Shown here: in pieces, positions 16,500-24,310 of the stretch
How positions within the stretch are numbered: position 1 is the first letter of the stretch
Layout: each line of letters opens with the position of its first letter
Source: Mycobacterium lehmannii
GTDB taxonomy: Bacteria; Actinomycetota; Actinomycetes; Mycobacteriales; Mycobacteriaceae
Direction of reading: 5' to 3'
Length of the DNA: 38,497 nucleotides
Assembly: GCF_002245535.1 (NCBI RefSeq)
Contig: NZ_NKCN01000035.1
Coordinates: 1 to 38,497 of the forward strand
The notes under the pieces: model-generated
The model's database searches: none
Told to the model about the DNA's origin: nothing
Seen by the model: only the letters and a program-made list of their open reading frames with translations
Made by a program: the position numbers and the translations under genes

Positions 16500-17522
16500 T
16501 CAATCCGGTGCGTTGCCGATGAACTCGACGCCGGCGCGAATCGCGGGACGGTGCCTCAAGATTCGGAAATGCGCCAGCCTGCCGAGGCCTTTGGTGGTCA
16601 GCAAGCGTGCACCCGGCCATGCCGCGACGATCTTTTCGCTGGTCACATAGGGAGTCTCGGGGTCGTCGGGGTCGTGGATGAGCAGCATCGGTGGATGGCC
16701 GGTTCGGCCGGCGATCCGGACCATGTTGGTGTCCTCCAGCGGCATCCCGATCCGGCGTTCAAGACGTCGATGCAGGCCGGCGCGTATCCGTCGGCCGAAG
16801 CCGTGGCGCGCGGCGAACAGATCCAGATAGATCGGGAACTCGCCCATCGGCGCGAGAAACACCAACCGCCCGACCGTCGTGCCCCATGCGGCCGCGAGTG
16901 CGGTCGCGTTGGCCCCGAGGGAGTGGGCGACAACGGCGCGGGCAGGCCCGTGTGTCTCGATCATGGCTGCAACCGCTTCGGCGCACTCAATGGCTGTGGT
17001 GCGACCGGGTGCGAGCGCGCCCGCATCGGACTCGTTGTGGCTGGGCAGGTCGAATGCGATGACACGATGCCCGGTCTCGACGAGAGGTTTGATGAACATG
17101 CCGAGGTGGTGGCGGCGCCCGCCCCAGCCGTGCACAAGATAAACCGGTGGCCCATCGCCCCAGGCCTCACCCACGATCCGGTGCCCGCTCCAGTGTGCTT
17201 CCAATGGTTGACCGGGCGGGACACCGGGCGGCATACGGAGACTGGACTCGATGACCGGTGGCGTGCACCACAACTCGGTCGCCCACCGGGCCCCGATTGC
17301 GGGCGCGACTCGCTCCAGCAGCCAGAACATCCGGCGCACCCAGGTGGCGACCGGGGGTTGCACACCGGAACCCTTCACATCGAGAACGGTTGGGCTTGGA
17401 GAACCGCCGCCACCTGAAGCAATGGTGTTCACCTTGGGTGCTCTGATGTGCGGGGCACTACCACCGTCGTCAGAAGTAGCCCGACCTCGGCGAGCGGGCG
17501 GGCGGTTCGTCGGGTCCGGCAC
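16500..17522 (-). CDS. Alpha/beta hydrolase
   Basis: Up to 340 residues. VYLVHGWGGRR provides the oxyanion-hole HG motif, AHSLGANA the nucleophile elbow with Ser, DPDDPETP the probable acid, and HFRILRHRP near the end the catalytic His, so the triad looks complete. This is a general esterase/lipase-type hydrolase; the substrate is unknown. The first 55 residues (Arg/Pro/Gly-rich) are unlike the family, so the true start may lie downstream, for example near the VATWVRRMFW segment. It is read in the same direction as the cyclase-family gene. Confidence 0.82.
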   Translation of the reverse strand: MPDPTNRPPARRGRATSDDGGSAPHIRAPKVNTIASGGGGSPSPTVLDVKGSGVQPPVATWVRRMFWLLERVAPAIGARWATELWCTPPVIESSLRMPPGVPPGQPLEAHWSGHRIVGEAWGDGPPVYLVHGWGGRRHHLGMFIKPLVETGHRVIAFDLPSHNESDAGALAPGRTTAIECAEAVAAMIETHGPARAVVAHSLGANATALAAAWGTTVGRLVFLAPMGEFPIYLDLFAARHGFGRRIRAGLHRRLERRIGMPLEDTNMVRIAGRTGHPPMLLIHDPDDPETPYVTSEKIVAAWPGARLLTTKGLGRLAHFRILRHRPAIRAGVEFIGNAPD

Positions 17523-17744
17523 ACGTCGAGGTTAGCGAGACGATGCAGTCAGACGACATCTCCTTGTCCAACGGCGTGGCCGGGCGGTGACGAGAAGCGG
17601 CCGTTGGGACGATGCCGAACAGCTTGACCACCGATGCCCGGGGAAAAGATTGCTCGGCTCAGGCTCGCGGCTGACCGCCCTGTCAGACCCTTGGAGGACG
17701 CTGAACTCACAACAGTTAGCGCCATCAGCGAAAGGAGTTCTGCC

Positions 17745-18212
17745 GTGTGCTGGCAGTGCGACCACCCCGAGGCCACCCGGGCCGACTATCACGATGTACT
17801 CCGGCGGACGATACTCGAGCACGGCTGGGCCGTGCAGTTTGTCGAGAGCGACCGGAACCCGTTCGCCTACACCGTAGGACTGCATTCAGCCGGTCTGCCC
17901 GAACTGCTGGTGACCGGTGTTTCACCCGAATGGGCGGTGAGGCTCCTCAACACCGTTGCCAACTACCTGATCCGCGAGCGGGTCCCGGCTCCCGGCGACA
18001 CGATGCAACTACCGGACGGCTGGGAGGCCGAGTTCGTCGCGGTCGCGCAGCCGGACGTGCATTTGACCCTAGCGGTGGAGTTGTACGGCCCCGAGGTGCG
18101 CGCGCTGCAGCTCGTGTGGCGAGACGAAGACGGACATTCGGCCTGGTGCCCAGACTTCAACAAGGGCGGCTGCCGACAACCGGTGCTCGGCATTCGCGGT
18201 CCGCACCCTTAG
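17745..18212 (+). CDS. DUF4262 domain-containing protein
   Basis: A 155-residue protein starting CWQCDHPEA. The DUF4262 signature YTVGLHSAGLPELLVTG follows at about residues 45-61, and Cys/His residues at the start (C2, C5, H7 in CWQCDH) and end (WCPDF, GGC) are typical of the family, whose function is unknown. The GTG start is well supported by AAAGGAG at 17731-17737 with 7-nt spacing; the frame is open further upstream to 17634 but without support. Cytosolic, and apparently monocistronic. Confidence 0.85.
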   Translation: MCWQCDHPEATRADYHDVLRRTILEHGWAVQFVESDRNPFAYTVGLHSAGLPELLVTGVSPEWAVRLLNTVANYLIRERVPAPGDTMQLPDGWEAEFVAVAQPDVHLTLAVELYGPEVRALQLVWRDEDGHSAWCPDFNKGGCRQPVLGIRGPHP

Positions 18213-18282
18213 CGGCGTGCTGGACGGAAGCGCTCGTTGTTTACGGCTCGGTCGAATGTGTATGCGCCCGATATTTTTACCG

Positions 18283-18543
18283 TCAGAACATTGGCCAGGC
18301 TACTTGGTGGCCTAGGAAGTCAACGTTGTCCTTGGCGACCACGCAATCCAACGTGCCCAGGTTGGCGATCAGATCGCGGTTGAGACCTCGGGCCCGTTGA
18401 CAGGCCCGAGCCACGGCATCGCGCATCGTGGGTGCTTCGACCCGGCTGGCTTGCGTCCATATTGGTGGCTTATCGCTGGCCAATGCCGAGCCCACGATGC
18501 TGCGCGAGATCTTCGACGTCCATGCGATCACCTTGATCGGCAA
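18283..18543 (-). CDS. Unrecognised ORF, possible gene remnant
   Basis: An 86-codon frame with GC-rich third positions, which makes it look coding, unlike other frames in this 394-bp gap (18213-18606). The in-frame reading continues upstream of the TTG at 18543 for several residues before a stop, with GGAGGGG directly next to the TTG, too close for a normal start. This suggests a truncated gene rather than a complete one. I do not recognise the sequence (for example RARGLNRDLIANLGTLDCVV). Confidence 0.3.
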   Translation of the reverse strand: MPIKVIAWTSKISRSIVGSALASDKPPIWTQASRVEAPTMRDAVARACQRARGLNRDLIANLGTLDCVVAKDNVDFLGHQVAWPMF

Positions 18544-18595
18544 CCCCTCCGCTCGACGCAGCCCGCGGATCAGTTTTCAGGCGACACCGATGGGT

Positions 18596-18612
18596 ATGCA
18601 TGAGTCATGCAT
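18596..18612. promoter_or_regulatory. Palindrome over the MarR gene start (putative operator)
   Basis: ATGCATGA-G-TCATGCAT is a perfect 8-1-8 inverted repeat that covers the ATG of the MarR gene at 18607. Palindromes of this size at their own promoter are the normal targets of MarR repressors, so autoregulation of the MarR-EamA pair is likely. Confidence 0.6.
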
Positions 18613-19131
18613 GATGGGCAACTTATCAACGTGCTCGGTGCGTGTTCGCTTGCGATCAGCGATCTTCTGACCGGCGTGGTTACGGAAACAGCGCACACAA
18701 GCCGGAGCGGCTCGTCGGCGCTGGGAGTCTTGCTGCAGGCGGGTGATCTCAGTGTGAGCGAGCTGGGACGCAGGATCGGCCTTTCGCAGCCCGCGGCCGC
18801 CCGGATGGTCGACTCGCTCGAGCGCCTCGGCTACGTGCGTCGCCAACCGGGCGGAGGGCGCGAGGTACAGGTGACGCTGACCCGGGCCGGTGCACGAACA
18901 GCCCGGCGTCTCCTGCAGAGACGTTCTGAGTTGATGACGACTCTGCTCAAGGAGCTCGACGACGACGAGATCCGCGCCTTGAGCACTCTGCTCAACAAGG
19001 TGGCAACCAATGTCTACAGGCAGCTGGGTAACGCCAACGTGATTTGTCGGCTATGTGACCGCCGCGAATGCGTCAGTACCGCACCTCGGTGTCCGGTGGG
19101 CCTGGCGGCAGGAGAGCCGCCGGGTGCCTGA
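18607..19131 (+). CDS. MarR family transcriptional regulator with Cys-rich tail
   Basis: A 174-residue winged-helix regulator. LSVSELGRRIGLSQPAAARMVDSLERLGYVRR is the recognition region (helix-turn-helix plus wing start, about residues 49-80), followed by a dimerisation helix with LTRAGARTARRLL. Unusually, the C-terminus holds CRLCDRRECVSTAPRCPVG, a four-cysteine cluster that could bind a metal or sense redox state. No ribosome binding site is visible and the start lies in a palindrome. Its stop overlaps the start of the EamA transporter by 8 bp, so the regulator probably controls that exporter. Confidence 0.88.
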   Translation: MHDGQLINVLGACSLAISDLLTGVVTETAHTSRSGSSALGVLLQAGDLSVSELGRRIGLSQPAAARMVDSLERLGYVRRQPGGGREVQVTLTRAGARTARRLLQRRSELMTTLLKELDDDEIRALSTLLNKVATNVYRQLGNANVICRLCDRRECVSTAPRCPVGLAAGEPPGA

Positions 19132-19960
19132 AACCCTCGCGCTCTGCGCCGCGGTTGTCTTCGGGCTCGTCCACTTTTTCAGCGGACTTCTTGCCCGTCG
19201 TGCGGACAGTTGGGCGGTTGCGTTCTACGGACAGATCGGCGGGACTATCGTCGTGGCTGTCGCGGCGATGTTCTGGCCGGCTCCGCAACTCACACTGGAG
19301 TCGTTTGCCTGGGGAGCGTTCTCCGGGATCGGCATTGGGATCGGCGTCGCGTTCCTCTATCGCGGGATGAGCACCGGGCGGATGAGCGTCGTGGTTCCGC
19401 TGAGTGACGTCGGGGCCGTCGCCTTACCGGTCCTGGTCGGCGTCGTGTTACTGGGCGATCGACCCACCGCGCTGGCTTGGGTCGGGGTCATTGCGGCGCT
19501 GCCGGCGCTGTGGCTGGTATCCCGCACCCGCACCGCGTCATCGCCGCGCGCCGAAACCGGGACGCTCGACGGACTCATCGCCGGTGCGGGATTCGCGGTT
19601 CAATTCATCGCGATCTCCCGGATCGATCTCGATGCCGGACTGTGGCCGATACTTGCGGCCCGCATTCTGGCTGCGGTCACCATCGTCCCGCTCGGTCTGC
19701 ACAGTCACGCGGATCTGCGAGTTCCGCGACGGCTCGTACTGCCGGCGTGTGTAGTGGGAGCGGCAGGGTCGGTGGCCATCATCCTGTATTTGCTGGCTAC
19801 GCAAGACCAGCTTCTCGCACTGGCCACTGTGCTCGCCGCGCTCTACCCGGCGATCCCCGTGGTGTTGGCCATGATCTTCCTTCACGAAAGACTCAGCCGC
19901 CCACAGACAGTCGGCTTGACGCTCACCGGCGCATCGATCGCTTTGATCTCCCTGGGGTGA
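19124..19960 (+). CDS. EamA/DMT family transporter
   Basis: A 278-residue protein with about ten hydrophobic helices in two repeated halves, the EamA (DMT) architecture. In the first half GIGIGVAFLYRGMSTGRMSVVVPLS and PVLVGVVLLGDRPTALAWVGV are characteristic, and the second half repeats PVVLAMIFLHERLSRPQTVGL. It probably exports a metabolite or drug across the inner membrane. The GTG at 19124 has AGGAGAG at 7-nt spacing and overlaps the MarR stop, so translation is coupled. Confidence 0.9.
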   Translation: MPETLALCAAVVFGLVHFFSGLLARRADSWAVAFYGQIGGTIVVAVAAMFWPAPQLTLESFAWGAFSGIGIGIGVAFLYRGMSTGRMSVVVPLSDVGAVALPVLVGVVLLGDRPTALAWVGVIAALPALWLVSRTRTASSPRAETGTLDGLIAGAGFAVQFIAISRIDLDAGLWPILAARILAAVTIVPLGLHSHADLRVPRRLVLPACVVGAAGSVAIILYLLATQDQLLALATVLAALYPAIPVVLAMIFLHERLSRPQTVGLTLTGASIALISLG

Positions 19961-20112
19961 CCGGGCCCCCGGCGCTCCTCTCACCTTTGTCGGGCTGATG
20001 TGGCAGCCGATATCGCCGGTCGTGGGCATGTCGCGTCGCGGGGAGATGGGCGCTCGGGAATAACTGACGCCCCAGATGCGCCGTTCATCGCATGCGAGAG
20101 GAAGTGGAAGCT

Positions 20113-21135
20113 GTGACTCAAGTGGAGGCGCCCAAGGTCAGCATTTGGACCGACGCACGGCCTGAACCCGGCGAACGCCATGGCGAGAAGCGCTACGCAG
20201 AACTGCTCGAAGAGGTGCGCGTAGCCGACAAGCTGCCTCTTCACGCCCTCTGCACAACTGAGCAGCACGGGGTCAATGACGGTTACCTGCCCGCTCAGCT
20301 CCCGCTTATCGCGGGACTGGGGGCGGCCACGAAGCGGATCCGGTTCACGACGAACGCCTTGTTGTTACCACTGCATCCGTGGCGCCAGGTGGTTGAACAG
20401 GCGATCGTGGCCGATCTTGTCTCCGGTGGACGGCTGGCACTCGGCGTTGCCGCCGGTGGATACGCGCGGGAGTTCGACCTTTTCGGGATCGACTTCCATA
20501 AGCGCGGCGAACTGATGGAGCGCGGGCTTGCTTTCATCCGACAAGGACTCCACGAAGGGTCGCTGCCCGATGGACCTGGCGGAACCCCGGTCCCGGTGCT
20601 GCCTCGTCCTGTTCAAAGCCGCATCCCGGTATATGTCGGTGGCGGTGCGCCCAAGGTGATTGATCGCGCAGTTCGGCTTGCCGACGGCGTCATGCCTGTC
20701 GACTTCTTCGCCCCCGAACGCGAATTCGCGGACCTGTGGGCCAAGAAACTCGCTCCCGCGCTGGCACGTCACGATCGATCGCTGGACGACTTCCACTTCA
20801 CCATCTGTGTTCCGTTATGGGTGGCTGAGGATCCTGAGCGAGACTGGAACCTCTTCTACAAGAACGCGATCGAATACCAGTTCAACCAGTACGCAAGTTG
20901 GGCCGGGGACCGCTCAAGGGTCGGCGTGCACAGTGACTCCGATGTGCCGTGGCAACGCGAGGCGATGCTGGTCGACACCCCGGAGGACATCGTCCGACGC
21001 CTCAGAGACATCCGCGCCCACGCCCCCTATCACGAGGTCGTGTTCTGGTACCGCATCCCCCACATCGGCCACGAGCGGGCGTTAGCACACCTCGAACTGA
21101 TCGCCGACAAGGTCGTCCCGTTCCTTGCGGACTAG
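20113..21135 (+). CDS. LLM class flavin-dependent oxidoreductase
   Basis: About 340 residues of bacterial luciferase-like TIM barrel. TEQHGVNDGYLPAQLPLIAGLGAATKRIRFTTNALLLPLHPWR and LVSGGRLALGVAAGGY are the typical family blocks, and PVYVGGGAPKVIDRAVRLADGVMP is the flavin/F420-phosphate region. In mycobacteria such enzymes use FMN or F420; which one cannot be read here. The ATG at 20092 adds seven residues but has no ribosome binding site, whereas the GTG at 20113 follows GAGAGGAAG. Unlike the broken copy at 12050-12575 it appears intact. Confidence 0.88.
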   Translation: MTQVEAPKVSIWTDARPEPGERHGEKRYAELLEEVRVADKLPLHALCTTEQHGVNDGYLPAQLPLIAGLGAATKRIRFTTNALLLPLHPWRQVVEQAIVADLVSGGRLALGVAAGGYAREFDLFGIDFHKRGELMERGLAFIRQGLHEGSLPDGPGGTPVPVLPRPVQSRIPVYVGGGAPKVIDRAVRLADGVMPVDFFAPEREFADLWAKKLAPALARHDRSLDDFHFTICVPLWVAEDPERDWNLFYKNAIEYQFNQYASWAGDRSRVGVHSDSDVPWQREAMLVDTPEDIVRRLRDIRAHAPYHEVVFWYRIPHIGHERALAHLELIADKVVPFLAD

Positions 21136-21136
21136 A

Positions 21137-21445
21137 GGGATGAAGGCGGCTTGACATCGAAACCACGCGTGCTCGAGCACCCGCCGCTCGGCGCCGCGGC
21201 GTGACGCCACCCGGTGGGCGGCAGACAAGAGGTTCCGGCTGATCGGCGCGGCACTGGCCACCCGTTACCCAGCGCGGTCTTGCTCCAACGGCTCGGTTTG
21301 GATCTCTGAGCGGTTCTGTTGTCATACACCGTGATCGACCAGAACAACTGCGCCGGAGTTGCTCGGGGAAGCGCCCATGGATAAGCCAGCTTGGGGATGA
21401 CTTCAATAATCCGACCGTCGATGCCTGACTTGTGTTTCTCTCGTG
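21137..21445 (-). pseudogene. Degenerate DUF1254/DUF1214 gene fragment
   Basis: Read on the minus strand, this gap encodes TPAQLFWSITVYDN, close to the conserved ..P.KLFWSVTVYD.. block of the DUF1214 domain. The expected continuation (T.RSEIQTD...DRA) appears in another frame as EIQTEPLEQDRAG before a stop. The match across two frames indicates a decayed 3' piece of a DUF1254/DUF1214 membrane-associated protein. No intact gene is present in the 365 bp between the LLM gene and the methyltransferase. Confidence 0.45.
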
Positions 21446-21500
21446 GTGACGCCCCAGAAAGCGGAGTTTGTGATTGCCCTGTGCCGGATAGCCTGCACGG

Positions 21501-22589
21501 ATGCCGTCGACGCCTCTTCCCGTAGTGCTGGCCACGCTCGCCTTGCGCCGCCGGCTCAAGCAGCTCGCCGACCGCATGGTGCCGCCCGAGATCGCGATGC
21601 TGGATCTCGGCGAGGGCGTCGGTGGCGTCCAGATCGCCGCGGCCATCGCCGAACTCGGGATTGCCGATGTGCTCGCAGACGGGCCGCTGACGGCGTCGCA
21701 GATCGCCGCCCGAATCGACTGCGATGACGACACCACTCATCGCCTGCTGCGGGGCGCGGTCGGTTGCGGTCTCTGCACGATGAATCGGCGGACGGGCGCG
21801 GTGAAGCTGACACGTACCGGAGCGGTGCTGCGCAGCGACCATCCCGCGTCGCTGCGGGCCTGGATGCGCTACAAGGGGATGCGCTCGACCGTGGACGCCT
21901 GGGGCGGCCTGGCTGCCAGCGTGCGCAGCGGGCAGAGCGCTTTCGAGCTCGTGCACGGGATGTCGGTGTGGGAGTGGTTCGCCGCGCATCCCGATGAGCA
22001 ACGCATCTTCGCCTCGACGATGCGCCAGGCCACCGAGATCGCCGCCCGCGCCATTGCTCGGGTCTACCCGTGGCCGGACGGTGCCGTGGTGTGCGATGTG
22101 GCCGGCGGTATTGGCACGCTGCTGTCGGTGGTCGTGGGCTCGTCGCGCGCGAACCTGCGTGGGATTTTGGTGGACAGTGCGGGGATGATTGCCGAAGCTG
22201 AGCGCTTCCTTGCCGAGCGTGGGCTGGCCGACCGCATCGATCGTGTCGAGGGCGACATCTTCCGTGCCATCAACGCCATCGCCGACGTGTACGTGCTCAA
22301 GGATGTGTTGCATGACTGGGACGACGAGCGCTGCGGAAAGATTCTCGCGGCGGTGGCGGCAGGCATGCCCAGGGGTAGCAAGCTGGTGATCGTCGAATAC
22401 CTCCAGGAGCGCAACCGCCCGAACCCGTTCTCGCCGCTTCTCGACCTCCACACGTTGACCCAACGAGACGGCGGTCGTCTGCGATCGGTCGACGAACTGT
22501 CGGATCTGCTCATCGGCGCCGGTCTACGACCGACCGGCCGCACGTTCTCGGTCGTCCCGCATGACCTCATTGAGGCCGAGAAGATGTGA
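21501..22589 (+). CDS. SAM-dependent O-methyltransferase (acetylserotonin OMT-like)
   Basis: A 362-residue class I methyltransferase of the plant-type O-methyltransferase family. A dimerisation winged-helix domain (about 40-110; AAAIAELGIADVLADGPLTASQIA) is followed by the SAM-binding VCDVAGGIGT (197-206), an acidic VD at 224-225, and the catalytic His271 in LKDVLHDWDDE. It probably methylates a phenolic hydroxyl of a secondary metabolite or xenobiotic. The ATG start lacks an obvious Shine-Dalgarno. No neighbouring biosynthesis genes are visible, so the substrate is open. Confidence 0.9.
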   Translation: MPSTPLPVVLATLALRRRLKQLADRMVPPEIAMLDLGEGVGGVQIAAAIAELGIADVLADGPLTASQIAARIDCDDDTTHRLLRGAVGCGLCTMNRRTGAVKLTRTGAVLRSDHPASLRAWMRYKGMRSTVDAWGGLAASVRSGQSAFELVHGMSVWEWFAAHPDEQRIFASTMRQATEIAARAIARVYPWPDGAVVCDVAGGIGTLLSVVVGSSRANLRGILVDSAGMIAEAERFLAERGLADRIDRVEGDIFRAINAIADVYVLKDVLHDWDDERCGKILAAVAAGMPRGSKLVIVEYLQERNRPNPFSPLLDLHTLTQRDGGRLRSVDELSDLLIGAGLRPTGRTFSVVPHDLIEAEKM

Positions 22590-22701
22590 AGGGTTCGGGT
22601 GGGATGGCTCAGCAATACTTCTCGATTCCGCAGCGGCATGAAGCCGTCGGCTGCAGTCACTTTCCATCGGTTATTCGTCTGCGCGGCGGAGACGGACAGA
22701 C

Positions 22702-23124
22702 TCAATTGATGATCTCGGCATGCTGGCTGGAAATGAGAGCGGACAGGCGTTCTCGCCAAGTTTGTAGCTGCTCGGGTGTCAGTCGTCTCCACTCGGTTAT
22801 TTCGCCGACGATCCGCAGCGGTGCGGTACTGCGGTAGGACCGCATCGGATTGCCTTGGAACTTCTTGTCGGTCACGTTCGGGTCGTCTTCAAACTCTCCG
22901 GTCGGTTCTACCTGGTAGACCCTCGGAAGGCCTTCGCCATCGGCAAGTTCCGCGGCAATTTCGGCAGCAAGGCCAGCCCCGTCCGCGAGAGCAGTGAAAT
23001 AGATGTGGTTCATCACGATCTCGGGACGGTAGTTCGATCGATGACCCGCGGTGAGAAGATCACCGACACTCAAATCCGCGGTGGTGCCATGGAAAAACGG
23101 GCCATCATCAAACGATTCGGACAC
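22702..23124 (-). CDS. arr: NAD(+)--rifampin ADP-ribosyltransferase (Arr)
   Basis: A 140-residue Arr enzyme, the standard length (about 140-143). FFHGTTADLSVGDLL begins the fold, with the active-site His in HGT (residue 12) and Tyr42 in IYFTAL. VEPTGEFEDDPNVTDKKF carries the conserved Asp (80/81), and GNPMRSYRS is the typical following block. The family ADP-ribosylates the C23 hydroxyl of rifamycins using NAD+ and gives intrinsic rifampin resistance in M. smegmatis. The GTG start has AGAGGGAG upstream. It lies at the left edge of the accessory segment and is read away from it. Confidence 0.93.
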   Translation of the reverse strand: MSESFDDGPFFHGTTADLSVGDLLTAGHRSNYRPEIVMNHIYFTALADGAGLAAEIAAELADGEGLPRVYQVEPTGEFEDDPNVTDKKFQGNPMRSYRSTAPLRIVGEITEWRRLTPEQLQTWRERLSALISSQHAEIIN

Positions 23125-23813
23125 CTAGCTCCCTCTGACGGACTGCTGGGATTCGCAAGTATGCAGCACCGCTCGGCCCTTGCGGCAAGACCCCAGTCGT
23201 GTTTTATCCTGAAAATAGAACGACGCCGCTGTTGCGCGACGCCCCTTCTTTAGACAATTTCGAGAGCTCATCCTTGGCGAAGTCGTGTCCCCGTCGTCCG
23301 TCAACTACGCGGCCTACGTCGGGGTCACCTGAGTGTCGTGACAGTTCTCGTCGCCCTCGTCACCTCCGGGGCGCCTGCTCACCGATGACAGCGTGAATAC
23401 CGGCCAGGCGGCGTGGCTTTACTGGTGGCACAGCGTCTCCGGCGGTGGCGCACCCAGTACCGAGCCGCGGGCGCACCTGCGTGCTGGAGTCGTGTAGAGA
23501 TGCAACGAAGATTGACAGGACTCGCCTGCCTACTTTGACAAAACTCGGGCGTGTCGCAAGAGCTTGTTAATCTTCGTTGCAAACGCCAGGTCAGAGTGTG
23601 TGACGCTCTCACCCCTTCCGGAGGCGGGCGCACCAGTTGCCGACTGGCTCTCCCTGTGTCCAGTCTTGCTTCGTGAATCTCGTCCTCCGGCGGAGTCGCG
23701 AAGTGCGCCTAGTGCCTGTACTTCCGGTTGCCAATTTGCGCGCCGAGTTCGCTGCTCGCGAACTTGTACCCCTGCGCTGACTCCACGCCGCCTTACCTCG
23801 AGGACAAAGTAGC
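23125..23813. other. Gene-poor 690-bp stretch at island edge
   Basis: No frame here has a convincing start, domain or coding bias; the short frames at 23199-23396 and 23564-23812 are Arg/Ser/Pro-rich and unsupported. The one notable structure is the 19-bp inverted repeat pair at 23501-23581. It separates arr from the lower-GC segment that follows and may mark an old insertion boundary. Confidence 0.5.
23501..23581. repeat. Imperfect 19-bp inverted repeat pair
   Basis: TGCAACGAAGATTGACAGG at 23501-23519 is matched in inverted orientation at 23563-23581 with two mismatches (17 of 19), with 43 bp in between. It could be a recombinase or regulator site, a very small mobile-element remnant, or a long-loop hairpin. 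It contains no gene. Confidence 0.7.
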
Positions 23814-24080
23814 CTAGCTACGTTCCACGGGCTGGTCCTTTGCCCACTGACGCGCAAGATCTGCAGACTTCTCCCACGCCTCTTGCAGGGTCTTCCCTCT
23901 GGCTTTAAACGGCCCGTCGATGATGTTGTCGTGTAACCGGTCCGACCCATCACCTTTCGTACGGTCGTAATAGCGGGTCACGAAGACTTCATACTGCTCG
24001 CCTCCCCGACCGCCAATCGGCGGGTAGTGCTCGTACTCAAAGAAGGAGAAGCCGTTCTCATCGACCTCTTGATCCATCAT
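23814..24080 (-). CDS. Small hypothetical protein
   Basis: An 88-residue acidic, aromatic-rich protein (FSFFEYEHYPP, VFVTRYYDRTKGDG) ending in a helix with KTLQEAWEKSADLARQWAKD. The composition looks like a genuine folded protein and codon use is A/T-richer than in the flanking core genes, like the rest of the segment to 29.8 kb. I do not recognise a family. The start is an ATG (two in tandem) with only weak upstream purines. It is divergent from the caspase-like gene, 230 bp away. Confidence 0.6.
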   Translation of the reverse strand: MMDQEVDENGFSFFEYEHYPPIGGRGGEQYEVFVTRYYDRTKGDGSDRLHDNIIDGPFKARGKTLQEAWEKSADLARQWAKDQPVERS

Positions 24081-24258
24081 TGCTGTGATGTTACCGAGCG
24101 GCGCTTCGACATTCAGCCCGCAATGTGGACCACAGGTCGTAGACGCTCAGTTAGCCCGTAGGTCGATTTGCCTACACAACTGGCTACTTTGAGAACATGC
24201 CGGTCAAGTAGGCGCTGACTGCCGGATGCGGATGGCAGTCTTGTGGACATGCACGCAG

Positions 24259-24297
24259 GATCGGTCAACAGTCAACCGATCTTTCGCCGTACGAAAG
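24259..24297 (+). promoter_or_regulatory. Two adjacent hairpins in the leader of the caspase-like gene
   Basis: GATCGGT at 24259-24265 pairs with ACCGATC at 24275-24281 (9-nt spacer), followed at once by CTTTCG (24281-24286) pairing with CGAAAG (24292-24297). The second stem contains the AAAGG that is the only Shine-Dalgarno-like sequence before the ATG at 24311. It could be an operator or a translation-limiting RNA structure. Confidence 0.4.
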
Positions 24298-24310
24298 GTG
24301 CGGGCTGCGA

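Noticed and set aside
16455..17417. 320-codon plus-strand frame opposite the alpha/beta hydrolase
   Set aside because: Shadow with no fold-like pattern; the minus strand has the complete catalytic triad.
21132..22463. 443-codon minus-strand frame opposite the methyltransferase
   Set aside because: Most is antisense to the methyltransferase; only its last part (21137-21445) has independent similarity and is listed as a gene remnant.
23564..23812. 82-codon plus-strand frame in the gene-poor stretch
   Set aside because: Arg/Ser/Cys/Pro composition, no ribosome binding site, starts inside the inverted repeat arm.
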